From: Phorcus lineatus
Lineage: Eukaryota > Mollusca > Gastropoda > Trochida > Trochidae
Direction: 5' to 3'
DNA: 64,000 nucleotides
Assembly: GCA_921293015.1 (NCBI GenBank)
Contig: OV121092.1
Coordinates: forward strand, 9,058,001 to 9,122,000
Numbering within the stretch: the first letter of the stretch is position 1; each line of letters begins with the position of its first letter. The notes beneath the pieces are model-generated. The model was not told where the DNA came from. It was given only the letters and a program-made list of their open reading frames with translations, and searched no databases. Shown one piece after another: positions 52,283-62,815 of the stretch. Both the position numbers and the translations under genes were made by a program.

Positions 52283-52497
52283 CACGTGTAGGTTGTACGT
52301 CTCTAGAATGTTCTGAGAGCGTGCACCGTATCTACAGATTTACGAAGAGACAACTTCCCCCGGAAGTCATGAATCGTGCCAGTCCTACATCCGGGTTAAT
52401 TTAAGGCTTGTCGGTTTGCGCTGCACCTGGAGGTGATAGTGCAGCGCCCTCATAGGAAGTTACATTGAGTTGCAACCTTCAATGAAGTTCAGCCGAA
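52283..52497 (+). promoter_or_regulatory. Possible promoter and 5' untranslated exon of the SLC6 gene
   Basis: The transporter's first coding exon is preceded by an acceptor (TTTACAG, ending 52654), so an upstream exon is expected. A strong donor, CCGAA|GTAAGT, lies at 52497/52498. An ATG at 52483 in that candidate exon is out of frame with the transporter after splicing and would make an overlapping upstream ORF. Upstream are an E-box CACGTG (52283-52288) and an imperfect heat-shock-like CTCTAGAATGTTC (52301-52313). The start of transcription is unknown. Confidence 0.35.
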
Positions 52498-52658
52498 GTA
52501 AGTTTTAGATGTAAAAGAAAAAGTTAAGGAAATGCTGTATGAATTAAATTAGCAAATGAAAGGGACCGGCGCGAACTATGCTTTGCAGGTTCAGCAAGTC
52601 AAACTCTTTTATTGTCTGACGAACTGACTATTAGTGTACTAATATCCTTTACAGCAGG

Positions 52659-55600
52659 ATGTCCGGGGAGCAATGGGGGAACCAGCTCGACTACTTCCTG
52701 ACCCTCATGGGCTACACAGTGGGGGTGGGGTCCATCTGGAAGTTTCCCTACCTCTGTGCTAGGAATGGAGGGGGTGAGTACATATACACGGAGGGGGTGT
52801 GGCTATATGTATAGACGGAACGGGTGCGTTGTATACATAAATACGGATCTGTACAAGGAATGAGAACCTATATACCGGTATACAAATGGGTTCTCTTGTA
52901 CACATTCATTTAAACATATTTTTGTATGATACATAATATGTCAAGCTCGCTAGAGCATTTCGCTTGACAAACCAAACGCCAAACGCACAAACTTGAGTGA
53001 CAAGAAACGAGAAACAAGAGTTTAAGATTCAATACAATTCTATAAAGATGCACACGGTTAATTTCTATCGCATGATCAGAATAGCATGTTTCCTTCCTCG
53101 TTGTGATAGGTTTAAGCAGTGTTTTATGGTTCCAGGTAGTTTTCTGCTGCCCTATATACTCTTCGTGGTGACGTTTGCAATCCCGATGACGTACCTGGAG
53201 ATGTTCGTTGGTCAGTACTCGCAGGGTGGACCAATCAGCGCCTGGAACATCTGTCCGCCATTGAGGGGTCGGTTTATGTCACGCTAAAACGTTGATTAGA
53301 CTATTAGGCATAAAATTACAATCTCATTTAAATAGGATCAAACCTATGAAATTAGATCGAAGCTATCATCCGTATCTCGCTGTTTCTCTGATCTGAGTAC
53401 TTCTTCACCGATGTCGTGTCGGGTGACCTTGTCGTTAAAGTGACCTTTTTAAATCTACGATTTAGAGGCCCGCTTGAATGTCAGAACATATGTCTATGTT
53501 TCCAACTTTGGATGGTAAGCTTTAAATGTTGTTATTTTCATTCTTTAATTCGAATAAATTTCGGCTTGGTTAGAGTAGTTTATTGCAGATATATGTCTAA
53601 ATGGTAAATTGTCTTCATTTAATTTCATTAGCGATTGATTTCATCACAGTTCACATCTAGCACGTATCATTGATATTGTTATGCATAATGACTAATGAAG
53701 TGAACACATTTAACAAATGCACTTCCCCACTCGTAACAAGGCCAAACTACTCGAAACCATTTTGGATTTTGTAATTTGTTTATATAAATGTAATATTCTT
53801 TATTTACATATTTACATACCAGGTGTAGGGCTTGGTTCCGTGCTGATCTCCTGGCTATTCGCCGTGTACTATCCAGTATTCTTCGCGTGGATCCTGTACT
53901 ATCTCTACTACTCCTTCTTCCCTACTCTACCCTGGACTCAGTGTGATCAGTGGTGGAACTCCGAACACTGCGTCACGGAGGTCAATTACAACAAGACCCA
54001 CATAGGACTCAACACTACCATGTACGGAGTTTCTAATATGACGTCAACCAATGCAAGCATGGAAGTTTCAGCCGCTGAGGAATTTTTCAGGTCAGCAATA
54101 CGTGTATACTTATTGTATATTTCTATTGTGTCTTTTATTACAGTGACTATATCTCTTCTAGCGACTTATTTTGTTAATTATGTAAGATTATTTGTTTTAA
54201 AATTTCAAAGGGACTGAAACGCAAGTTTTCTTATCTTAGCGACCATGCATTCAATTGTTAAAACGGAAGGTATGACTCGCTTATCCGTTGGCACTCAGCG
54301 GAAACACAGTCCAGTCACTGAATCTGTTATCTAGCTTATTTGGAGAGGTAAAAAGCGCTTCAAAGGAGCCAGTCTCGTACTTGGTCAACATGATTTGGAG
54401 AAAGATGTTCTATATTCGTTTCTTTCATTTCTGAATAGAATATTTTCAAGTGAATATTGATGTTTACCTTCCAGGACGAATGTGCTGGGTATATCAGATG
54501 GTCTCGAGTCCCCCGGACAGTTAAGATGGCCGCTGGTTGGTTGTCTCGTAGCAACACACTTGTCTGTATACCTCTGTATGATAAACGGCGTCAAACTCTC
54601 CGGCAAGGTATCATTTCATTATATATATCATTACACTTGTCTTACTTTCTGGGATGTTGTTAAAATTTTATATTCATTATACGTCGTTTATAGTCATTAT
54701 AAGTCATGTCATATTCCCTGGGAAAGTGTAAAACATTTATATCAATAATCAATCTTGCCGAACTTTACAAGATTTATTTTCAATTAAAGGTGAAAGTAGT
54801 AAAACATTTTGTTGAAAGGTTAATTATGTCAGTTTCAAAAAGTCAAGTTCTCAGTTCGTATAAGTCTGGACCTGTGCATCGTGGCCATAGTGGCGAGACG
54901 ATATATCTCGATTCCAGTTTTATTAGGCGAGACAATATATGGTGGAAGTATTGCCAAGGAACCTGCGGGACGATTATCATCACGATACAGTGGTTGCGAT
55001 ATGATACGTATCCCAATTCTCTACAGTCTGTGTAGGAATAATACAAAGGACATAGAAAGGAATGTTATTTCTTAGCTATTAAACTGTCGTAAACCTTATA
55101 AGAAGGGAAATCACAAAATTAGAGACACCATGAAATTGCTGATAAAATATCAGATTCTCTTTTTCTGATTGTCTAATCACTTATCTCCGAAATAGGATAA
55201 AACTGTTTTAGTTTTTTTATAGTTAAATTTGTTTGAAACAGTATTGGGATATATCGTTGCTTATGGCGATACATCGATGAATCATTGACCCTTGCGATAT
55301 AAATATCCTGATATATTTTCTAAATGTGTTTTGTATCGATGCACTCGTATCGCGTAGTAGACGATGCAAACATCGATACTATCGATGAATCGTTACACCA
55401 CTAGCTTAACATGAACTCGATCTTTACATTATTGGCGTTACCGAGAGATTCGGACACAAGCCCAATCTTACACATATAAGACCGTTATTCATGAATGTTA
55501 AATACTTAACACTTAGGATGAAAATGTGGCATGTCTTTAATTGTTATCAACAATTATGTTTTTACCGCGTATTAAAGACAAATAAAAGCAGGAAAGCCAT

Positions 55601-58600
55601 GGAATATTCTGTAAAATAATTCTCTTTGTCTCTCCACAGATCGTGTATGTGACAGTCTCATGTCCGTATATCCTCGTGACGGTGTTCCTAGTACGAAGTT
55701 GTCTGCTAGATGGCGCTATAGACGGAATTATGTTTTATATTGTACCCGATTTCGAAAAACTCACAAATCCTAACGTAAGTATTATAATAATAAATTCTTA
55801 TGCTAAGTTTTCAAATAATTTTTTGCTTATAGAATACCAACGTTCAATGTATTATCGATCCGTTTTCGTCCGCCAGGTGTGGATGGAGGCCTTGGGAATG
55901 GCACTGTACATGATGGGCATCAGCTATGGCTTCCAAATAACGATGGCGGCACACAACCCGATAACAAACAACTGTCTTAGGTAACTTCCATTTAAAGGAT
56001 TTTACTTTTCAGGATTCGAACCCTCAAACTTGTTGATATATAGAGAATCTCACCCAAGTGTCTTCTGATATCAAATATATCAACACAAGTTGATAAAAGT
56101 TACAAATATCCGAGGCTTGCCGAGGATATTTTACTTTTATCAACGAGTGTTGATATATAGGTAGAACGGAGCGAACTTTATTTCTTAAATATATATATTC
56201 ATGTAAAAACGTGATATTGATATAACTTTCACTTCCCAATCATGTCAATATTGAATATATATTCATGTAACAATGTGATGTTGATATGGCTTTCACTTCC
56301 TAATCATTACAATATTGATGCTCATAAAGTTCATTCTTGTTAACGCTGATTTTATTTCACAGGGACGCTGTATTGATAAACTTCATCAATCTGATCTCCC
56401 AAATATTCTTTGGGTTCGCTGTGTTCGCTATAACAGGTCACGTGGCCTACAAGCAAGGCGTTAGTTTAGACCATTTCAAAACTTCAGGTATGTGAAAAAT
56501 ACAGTTTGAAAAAAAATTAACCTCAGAATTGATAATGCCTTTTTAGGAATATTATTTTTTAACATATATTTAAGACATCTGTAACCGCCAAAGGAACACA
56601 CGATTTTTGTAGATTTGAAATTCCTTGTGCCATAGTGCGACGAAGGATTTGATCATAATGGTGTTCGCACCGAAACAGCCAACTCTTGAAAATAAGAAGT
56701 TGTAAATGCTTCGCACTCGATCGTTCCTATGTTGTTTGCTAAAGATTCAATGTACAAAACTGATTAAATATTGAGCTTGGTTATAGTACTCAGGAAGGAT
56801 CATTACTGTTTATGTTCTTAAACATCGTATCAAAATAATCTTCAGAAACTTTAATTTTCAATCCCTAACTGTAGAAAAGATCAAATCAAATTCATTATCA
56901 TTTTCAATATTTTAGAAATCATATTCTAACTCATATTTGATATATTTATCCTTGTGACATAAAATATAGCTGATATCGGACATTTGGTTCCAATCATACC
57001 TCTTCTGCACCAGGCTTCAAGTTAGGCTTCATCACGTACCCAGAGGCGGCCGCCTACCTGCCTCTCCCCCAGCTCTGGTCCGTGTTTCTCTTCGTTATGC
57101 TTTACACCCTCGGAATCGACAGTCTGGTGAGTCACGGGGGACATCTTGTCCTTTGACCTAATTACTTTTGACGACCTATTTTTTCCAATGCATACATTTC
57201 AAACTGAGTTTTGGAGTTTTTCCTGTAGACTCTACAGTGATCCTTTCGGAGATTAGTTATTTTACAAAAGATTTAGTCTTATTATATTTTTAACGTATAC
57301 ATTGTTTTGTAGACATACGCTGATGGTTTGGCGAATCTTTCTCAACAGGTGCCTTCCTATGAAGTTGTAACAACAATGTTCTCAGAGAAGTTTCCCAAAC
57401 TCGCCAAGAGACGCTGGTTGCTTAACGCATGCGTGTTGATCCCTTCCTGTCTCTTGGCCCTCCCCTATATGACAGAAGTGAGTGTCCACTGACAACATTT
57501 CTTTGAAATAAAAATATACCCTTCGTCATTTTGTTACGTGTTGTAAGTATACTCTTATTATTCATGTATTTGAAATTAGGAGGCAACGAACGAAATATTT
57601 CAATAAAGGGTTTTTGGGACTAAAGAGGATCGAACGGACCGAACTTCTCCGGATAATTCTTTAGATAATGTACATGTATGTGAAACCACAAAGTTAACTC
57701 TCCCCATTTTACACATGTGTCCCCCGCTGTTTGATATTAGTCCCTTTGATAACTTTTCAGGTTGAAGTACCATAAAGTGTTCCTTTACCTTGATGTTTCC
57801 AGGGCGGGGTCTACTTCCTGACGGTGGTCGAGTGGTACGCTTTCTTTCCGGCCATCATTTTTTTCGCTATGTTGGAGTGTCTCGTGGTCGCCTGGGTGTA
57901 CGGTACGTAAAGTGCCTTTAGTGTGACAGGTGTACGGTGCGTACATTGCCTTTAGTATGATAGGTGTACGGTACGATTAGTTCATTTAGTTTTATGGTGT
58001 TCGGTACGTAAAGTGCCTTTATTGACATAGGTGTACGGTACGTATAATGCCTTTAGTTTATGCGGGGTGTACGGTACGTACATTGCCTGTAGTTTTATGG
58101 TGTACGGTATGTACATTGCCTTTAGTGATGTGGGTGTACGGTACGTAAAGTGCCTTTAGTTTTATGGGTGTACGGTACGATTAGTTCATTTAGTTTTATG
58201 GTGTTCGGTACGTAAAGTGCCTTTATTAATTTAGGTGTACGGTACGTATAATGCCTTTAGTTTTATGGGTGTACGGTACGTTTAATTCATTTAGTTTTAT
58301 GGGTGTTCGGTACGTAACGTGCCTTTATTAACATAGGTGTACGGTGCGTATAATGCCTTTAGTTTATGGGTGTAGGGTACGTACATTGCCTGTAGTTTTA
58401 TGGTGTACGGTATGCACATTGACTTTAGTGATGTGGGTGTACGGTACGTAAACTGCCTTTAGTATGATAGGTGTACGGTACGTTTAGTTCATTTAGTTTT
58501 ATGGGTGTTCGGTACGTAACGTGCCTTTATTAACATAGGTGTACGGTACGTATAATGCCATTAGTTTTATGGGTGTTCGGTACGTAACGTGCCTTTATTG

Positions 58601-61600
58601 ACATAGGTGTACGGTACGTATAGTGCCATTAGTTTAATGGATGTACGGTACGTTTAGTTCATTTAGTTTTATGGTGTTCGGTACGTAACGTGCCTTTATT
58701 AACATAGGTGTACGGTACGTATAGTGCCATTAGTTTTATGGGTGTACGGTACGTACATTGCCTGTAGTTTATGGTGTACGATACGTAAAGTGCCTTTAAT
58801 AACATAGGTGTACGGTAAGCATAGTTCATTTGGTTACATAGTTTTACAGCGCCCTTGGTTACATGGTTGCGCAAACCGTGCTTTGGCTGTAGTTACAGGG
58901 GTGTACGGTACGTAATGTGCCTTTCATAACATAGGTGTACGGTAAGTATAGTTCATTTGGTTACATAGTTTTACAGCGCCCTTGGTTACATGGTTGCGCA
59001 AACCGTGCTGTGGCTGTAGTTACAGGGGTGTACGGTACGTAATGTGCCTTTAATTACATGGTTACAAAGTAACATGGTGTACAGTGCCTTAAATTACATG
59101 TGTATCTAGAACATACAGTACCTTTAATAACATTGTTACATAAGTACACAGGTAGAGTATGTGCCTTTAGTTACATGGTTTACGATTTGACATTCAGTTA
59201 CATGGATGTACGGTACTTGCAATGCTTTTCGTAACATGAGTGCATGGTACGTACAGTGCCTAATTTGCATAATATACTTGTTGCGTTCATATGATGGCAC
59301 GCAAAAACTATAGCCAAAAACTATTTTTGAATGTAATAAATGAAAGTCATTTTATATATTGTATGACCTTGATGGAGTATGAGTTGGCAGAATTGTTGGA
59401 GGGGTTTAAAACTAAAAAATAGATGTTTTACTCCCACCTTATAGTGGTAAACTATTTCAATAAGCGCCCCCTATTTGTAGTCCGAGAGAGATCTTAGGAA
59501 GCAGCGAGGGCGGATACATATACGCTGATTTAGCAGGATTGATATGATACCAGTTTAATGTTTGCTACCGTTTGTGTTACCTGTTAGTTATAAGATAAAG
59601 AGATGTTAAGTTTCCGTAAATCATTTAATTATGAAGCTAATGATCTTTTTAAGAATCTTTAGGATTCTATTGATAAGGTTATGATGTTGCAGGTGTTAAG
59701 AGGATAGACAAAGCGATGACGATATTGTGGGGGAAAAAGCTCCTCCCGCTAATGTCCCTGCTCTGGAGATTCGTCTGTCCCATCTTGTTGTTGGTGAGTT
59801 CATGTAAATCCTATCCCTAAAACTTGTTATTTGTGATCGTTTTCGACAGGAGTGCTTAGAAAATAGTATTTCCCGAGCGAGAGCGAGAGATATTCTCATA
59901 TTCACGCACGACTGTAGTTAATATACTATGTCATTGGTATTTCGGTAATAAATTAGTGCCCATGGCATACTATTTTTACAATATCCGTGTCAAAATATAG
60001 GTATATACCTCGCTCTCCCTCGGAAAATTCTAATACTAGCCACTGCAGTCATAACATAGAATTAAATGGGACGCATCATATCTATTTGATTATAAATATC
60101 ACCGTGCAGTATATTCCAGGACAAATAAAAACTATCATCATACTCATGTTATATGTGAGCCAAAAGATTTTTCAAAACTTTGAAAACGGCCTGTAATAAT
60201 CAGGAATTCAGGAATTAGACCTCCAACATTTTAATAGCTAGCCATAACATCTTTGAATTCTTCGTTATTTTTTTCGCTTTAGAAGACCTCAATAGCTATC
60301 ACGGCGCATATTGTTACGTACGCTTCTTGCATTACCATAGAAGTGTTATATTGAAGGACAATACTACCTCCTTCCCTCTTAAAATGCATCGATCAGCCTG
60401 GGTCATATAAGGTTTCATGTGTACCTTCCAGATGGTGTTCGGCTATTCGCTGTATTCGTACCGACCCCCAAAGTTCGAGGACTACGACTTCCCTCCCTGG
60501 GCGACGTGGTTCGGTTGGCTCATCTCCATAGCGACCCTCTTCCCCACCCCCGCCTTCCTGGTCTGGTCGGTCTGGACCGCGCCCGGGGACACACTCAGAG
60601 AGGTGAAGGCAAATCATTAATCAATAACAACCCAGCTCTCCCCGCAAAGCATAGCTCGCTACGGTCACAATCACAATCTACTTTAAGCCTTGCTGCTGAG
60701 CGCCGACGATTATGGCTTGCGTCCGACGCTCTCTTCGGCAATGATTGCGACCTTCAGGACATTCTTTCTCAAAGTAACCTTTACTAAGGTTAATCTTAGC
60801 TCCCAGTATTCAACATTAAACTAAGGTTACCTTAGTGACTAGTGACTAATATAGTTTGGCGTCAGTTATGCCTTGCGGGGAAGGTATGTAAACCATTACA
60901 ACGCAAAAGCCTCTTTTTTGTGTGTGATATACTCGCTATTTGTTGGGAGTCCCATATGTCTACTCATTCTCTCCCAACAGAGGTAGCTCCGTCATAAATT
61001 CCTATACAACCTCTGTCTTAATACGAATGATCCTCTGGTTTCCGGCAGTTTCCCCTACCGGCACAATACAGCAAATTAAACTACCTTGCAATATTTCGGC
61101 CATTAAAAACAACGAATGCCATCCTGCTACATCAGCGTATTTGTCTCCCCCTAGCTCCATCATATACCCTGATATCCTTCGGCCTTAAACGCTCGTATCG
61201 CTTACGGCTGGTTACTCATGGCTATTTATAGCCTACATTGACTTATACGCTGATGTAGCAGGATGAACGAATGCATGAAAAACATATTTGTTGTCAAACA
61301 GGCCTGTGCAATGATACAGTCGCAAAATGAGACGTTTGTGTTCAATAAAGACGACTCAAAGTGCAAGGTGCATATTCTAATAAAGTTTAGCTTTTGGAAA
61401 GCTTACCTAGGCGATTTGAATGATAACTTTTGAAACGGCGTTGCTAATTGCACAACTAACTTTGATTGCGTCCAATCAGCGTTCTACATTTCTAGAAGAA
61501 ACCTTCCTAATAAGACAGAGGATGTAAAGGAATTTTTTTACTGAGCTCACTCTGTTGGGAGAGAATGATGTCAACTGTTACCAATGTCGTCATTTAATCG

Positions 61601-62400
61601 AGACGAACCAGCTGGTGTTGAAAATGATCAAAATAGGGCTTTTCCGTTCAGTAAAAAGACACGGGAAAGGTTTTACTCCAGACAATGTACCGTTTCTAGC
61701 GTGCGCCAACCATGCACTCAAGCATAATTGTGAAGTTTTTACAAAGCAGATCATAATACAGATTCGAGTTGACAGCAATCGATAGGTTATATAAGTTGTG
61801 TTCATATAACTTGGGCGTTTCATTTCTGCATCTACAAATGTTTAGGTTATTTATCAATTTTCTTTAAAAACTTATAATCGTTATATATATTACTATATCA
61901 GGATATACGATATTTTGACACTCTTCAAAGTCAAATAGAAATACTTTTAAAAATCCAGAAAATGCATAATGATCTTAAATCTCAGTGAAAAGGGTAAAAG
62001 ATATGATGAACATTCATATTCATTTTTTCAAATGTCACAAATTTCCTATGAAAATAAATTAATGACTTTGTTGAAATGGATTGAAACCGATGCTAAAGAA
62101 TGAAATATTTACCCGACTATAAAGTATATTTATCATATAAAATATCATTTAATTATATTTGTATTTCTAATATACATAATGTTGTTAACATTTATATATC
62201 AATGAAGAAAAAAAAAATTGAAATGAGCTACTGAATTATATAGACATAAAAATTATTGATTTTACCCGAATTTATTTGAATTTCAGAAAGTCCAGAATGC
62301 ATTTCGACCGATGGCGAGATGGGACACTCATGATTGTGACGCGGACGGGGATGGAGACGGGAATAAAACCACTTTACGAAATTTAATAAACGATAAATGA
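52659..62400 (+). CDS. SLC6-family (neurotransmitter:sodium symporter) transporter with altered Na1 and chloride sites
   Basis: Thirteen exons: 52659-52773, 53136-53267, 53823-54090, 54475-54607, 55640-55774, 55877-55980, 56363-56487, 57014-57126, 57349-57477, 57803-57902, 59693-59793, 60432-60602, 62287-62400 (TGA). Phases agree and the product is 579 residues, the usual SLC6 size. TM1 has GSIWKFPY (24-31; usual GNVWRFPY). TM2 has YLEMFVGQY. The second outer loop has the CX8C disulfide pair (CDQWWNSEHC) and four N-glycosylation sequons (NKT, NTT, NMT, NAS). TM4 entry has NVLGISDGLESPGQLRW, TM6 MMGISYG, and TM8 LGIDS (371-375). Gly22 replaces the monoamine-type Asp, so an amino-acid-like substrate is more likely than a monoamine. 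The N-terminus is only about 10 residues before TM1, so an extra 5' coding exon is possible. In exon 9 the acceptor at 57348 is chosen over 57312 because it aligns without an insertion. Plasma-membrane location is inferred; the substrate cannot be named. Confidence 0.88.
56076..56158. repeat. 83-bp hairpin in SLC6 intron 6
   Basis: ATATATCAACACAAGTTGAT... (56076-56114) pairs with ...ATCAACGAGTGTTGATATAT (56121-56158); the centre is the palindrome ATATCCGAGGC..GCCGAGGATAT. It is a compact MITE-like fold-back sequence. Confidence 0.65.
57893..59264 (+). repeat. 34-bp minisatellite built from an exon end and its splice donor (SLC6 intron 10)
   Basis: The exon 10/intron 10 junction GGTGTACG|GTACGTAAAGTG (57895-57914) is the first unit of about 35-40 units of roughly 30-35 bp (GGTGTACGGTACGTA-AATGCCTTTAGTTTTATG). 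Most units keep GGTACGT or GGTAAGT, so each carries the last 8 exon bases and a usable-looking donor. Some units have GTGTTCGG. A longer unit of about 126 bp, including TTTTACAGCGCCCTTGG, is repeated at about 58810-59050. Beyond 59060 the copies are degenerate. The array takes up most of the 1790-bp intron. Confidence 0.92.
60640..60880. mobile_element. Small inverted-repeat element (CCCCGCAAAGCATA ends) in SLC6 intron 12
   Basis: CCCCGCAAAGCATAGC at 60640 is inverted as GTTATGCCTTGCGGGG ending at 60880. Inside is a second inverted pair with AACCTTAGT/ACTAAGGTTA blocks (about 60775-60835). The element begins about 38 bp after the exon 12 donor. Target duplication not found. Confidence 0.5.
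60965..61567. mobile_element. MULE-type MITE, copy 2, in SLC6 intron 12
   Basis: The ends CATTCTCTCCCAACAGAG and the inverse CTCTGTTGGGAGAGAATG are perfect over 18 bp and continue imperfectly for about 55 bp. It is flanked by ATGTCTACT (60956-60964) and ATGTCAACT (61568-61576), a 9-bp duplication with one change. The interior matches the copy at 36896-37330 in reverse orientation (for example the GCGACTG/CAGTCGC and TTTTGGAAAGCTTAC blocks). It contains a second MITE at 61120-61265. Confidence 0.88.
61120..61265. mobile_element. 146-bp MITE nested inside the MULE-type MITE, exact 9-bp target duplication
   Basis: The left end CATCCTGCTACATCAGCGTA is perfectly inverted at the right end (21 bp, 61245-61265). 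AACGAATGC flanks it at 61111-61119 and 61266-61274. A related terminus, TACGCTGATTTAGCAGGATT, stands alone at about 59519-59538 in intron 10, probably a remnant of the same family. Confidence 0.92.
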
Positions 62401-62815
62401 AAACCAGTTTGCAAATTAAGAAAACGATAATAAGGGAAAACATTGTCGAATGTTTAATAAACGATAAATAAAAACAACTTTACAAACATTCGTAATGATG
62501 ATATTGAAAACCACTTTACAAACTTTGGTAACTGTGATATTGAAACCACGTTACGTACTTTGGTAACGGTGATATTCAAAACCACTTTACAAACTTTGGT
62601 AACGGTGATATTGAAAACCACTTTACAAACCGTTAACGATGATATTGAAAACACTTTACAAACTTTGGTAACGGTGATATTGAAAACCACTTTACAAACT
62701 TTGGTAACGGTGATATTGAAAACCACTTTACAAACTTTGGTAACGGTGATATTGAAAACCACTTTACAAACTTTGGTAACGGTGATATTGAAAACCACTG
62801 TACAAGCTCCGACTG
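62340..62815 (+). repeat. 36-bp minisatellite overlapping the SLC6 stop codon and 3' UTR
   Basis: The unit CTTTGGTAACGGTGATATTG-AAAACCACTTTACAAA (36 bp) is repeated about nine times from 62497 to 62810, almost without change in the centre. More diverged units extend upstream to about 62360, where AATAAAACCACTTTACGAAA and AACGATAAATGA encode the end of the transporter (residues NKTTLRNLINDK and the stop). Because 36 is a multiple of three, long repetitive frames stay open on both strands. They carry no domain and are not called as genes. Confidence 0.88.

Noticed and set aside
55240-55410. Cluster of ATCGATA-like motifs in SLC6 intron 4
   Set aside because: It looks like degenerate repeat sequence (similar phrases at 7.7 kb); no support for a regulatory role.
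60393-60787. Frames on both strands over SLC6 exon 12
   Set aside because: The frame reading MVFGYSLYSYRPPKFEDY is the transporter; the other two arise from its GC-rich codons.
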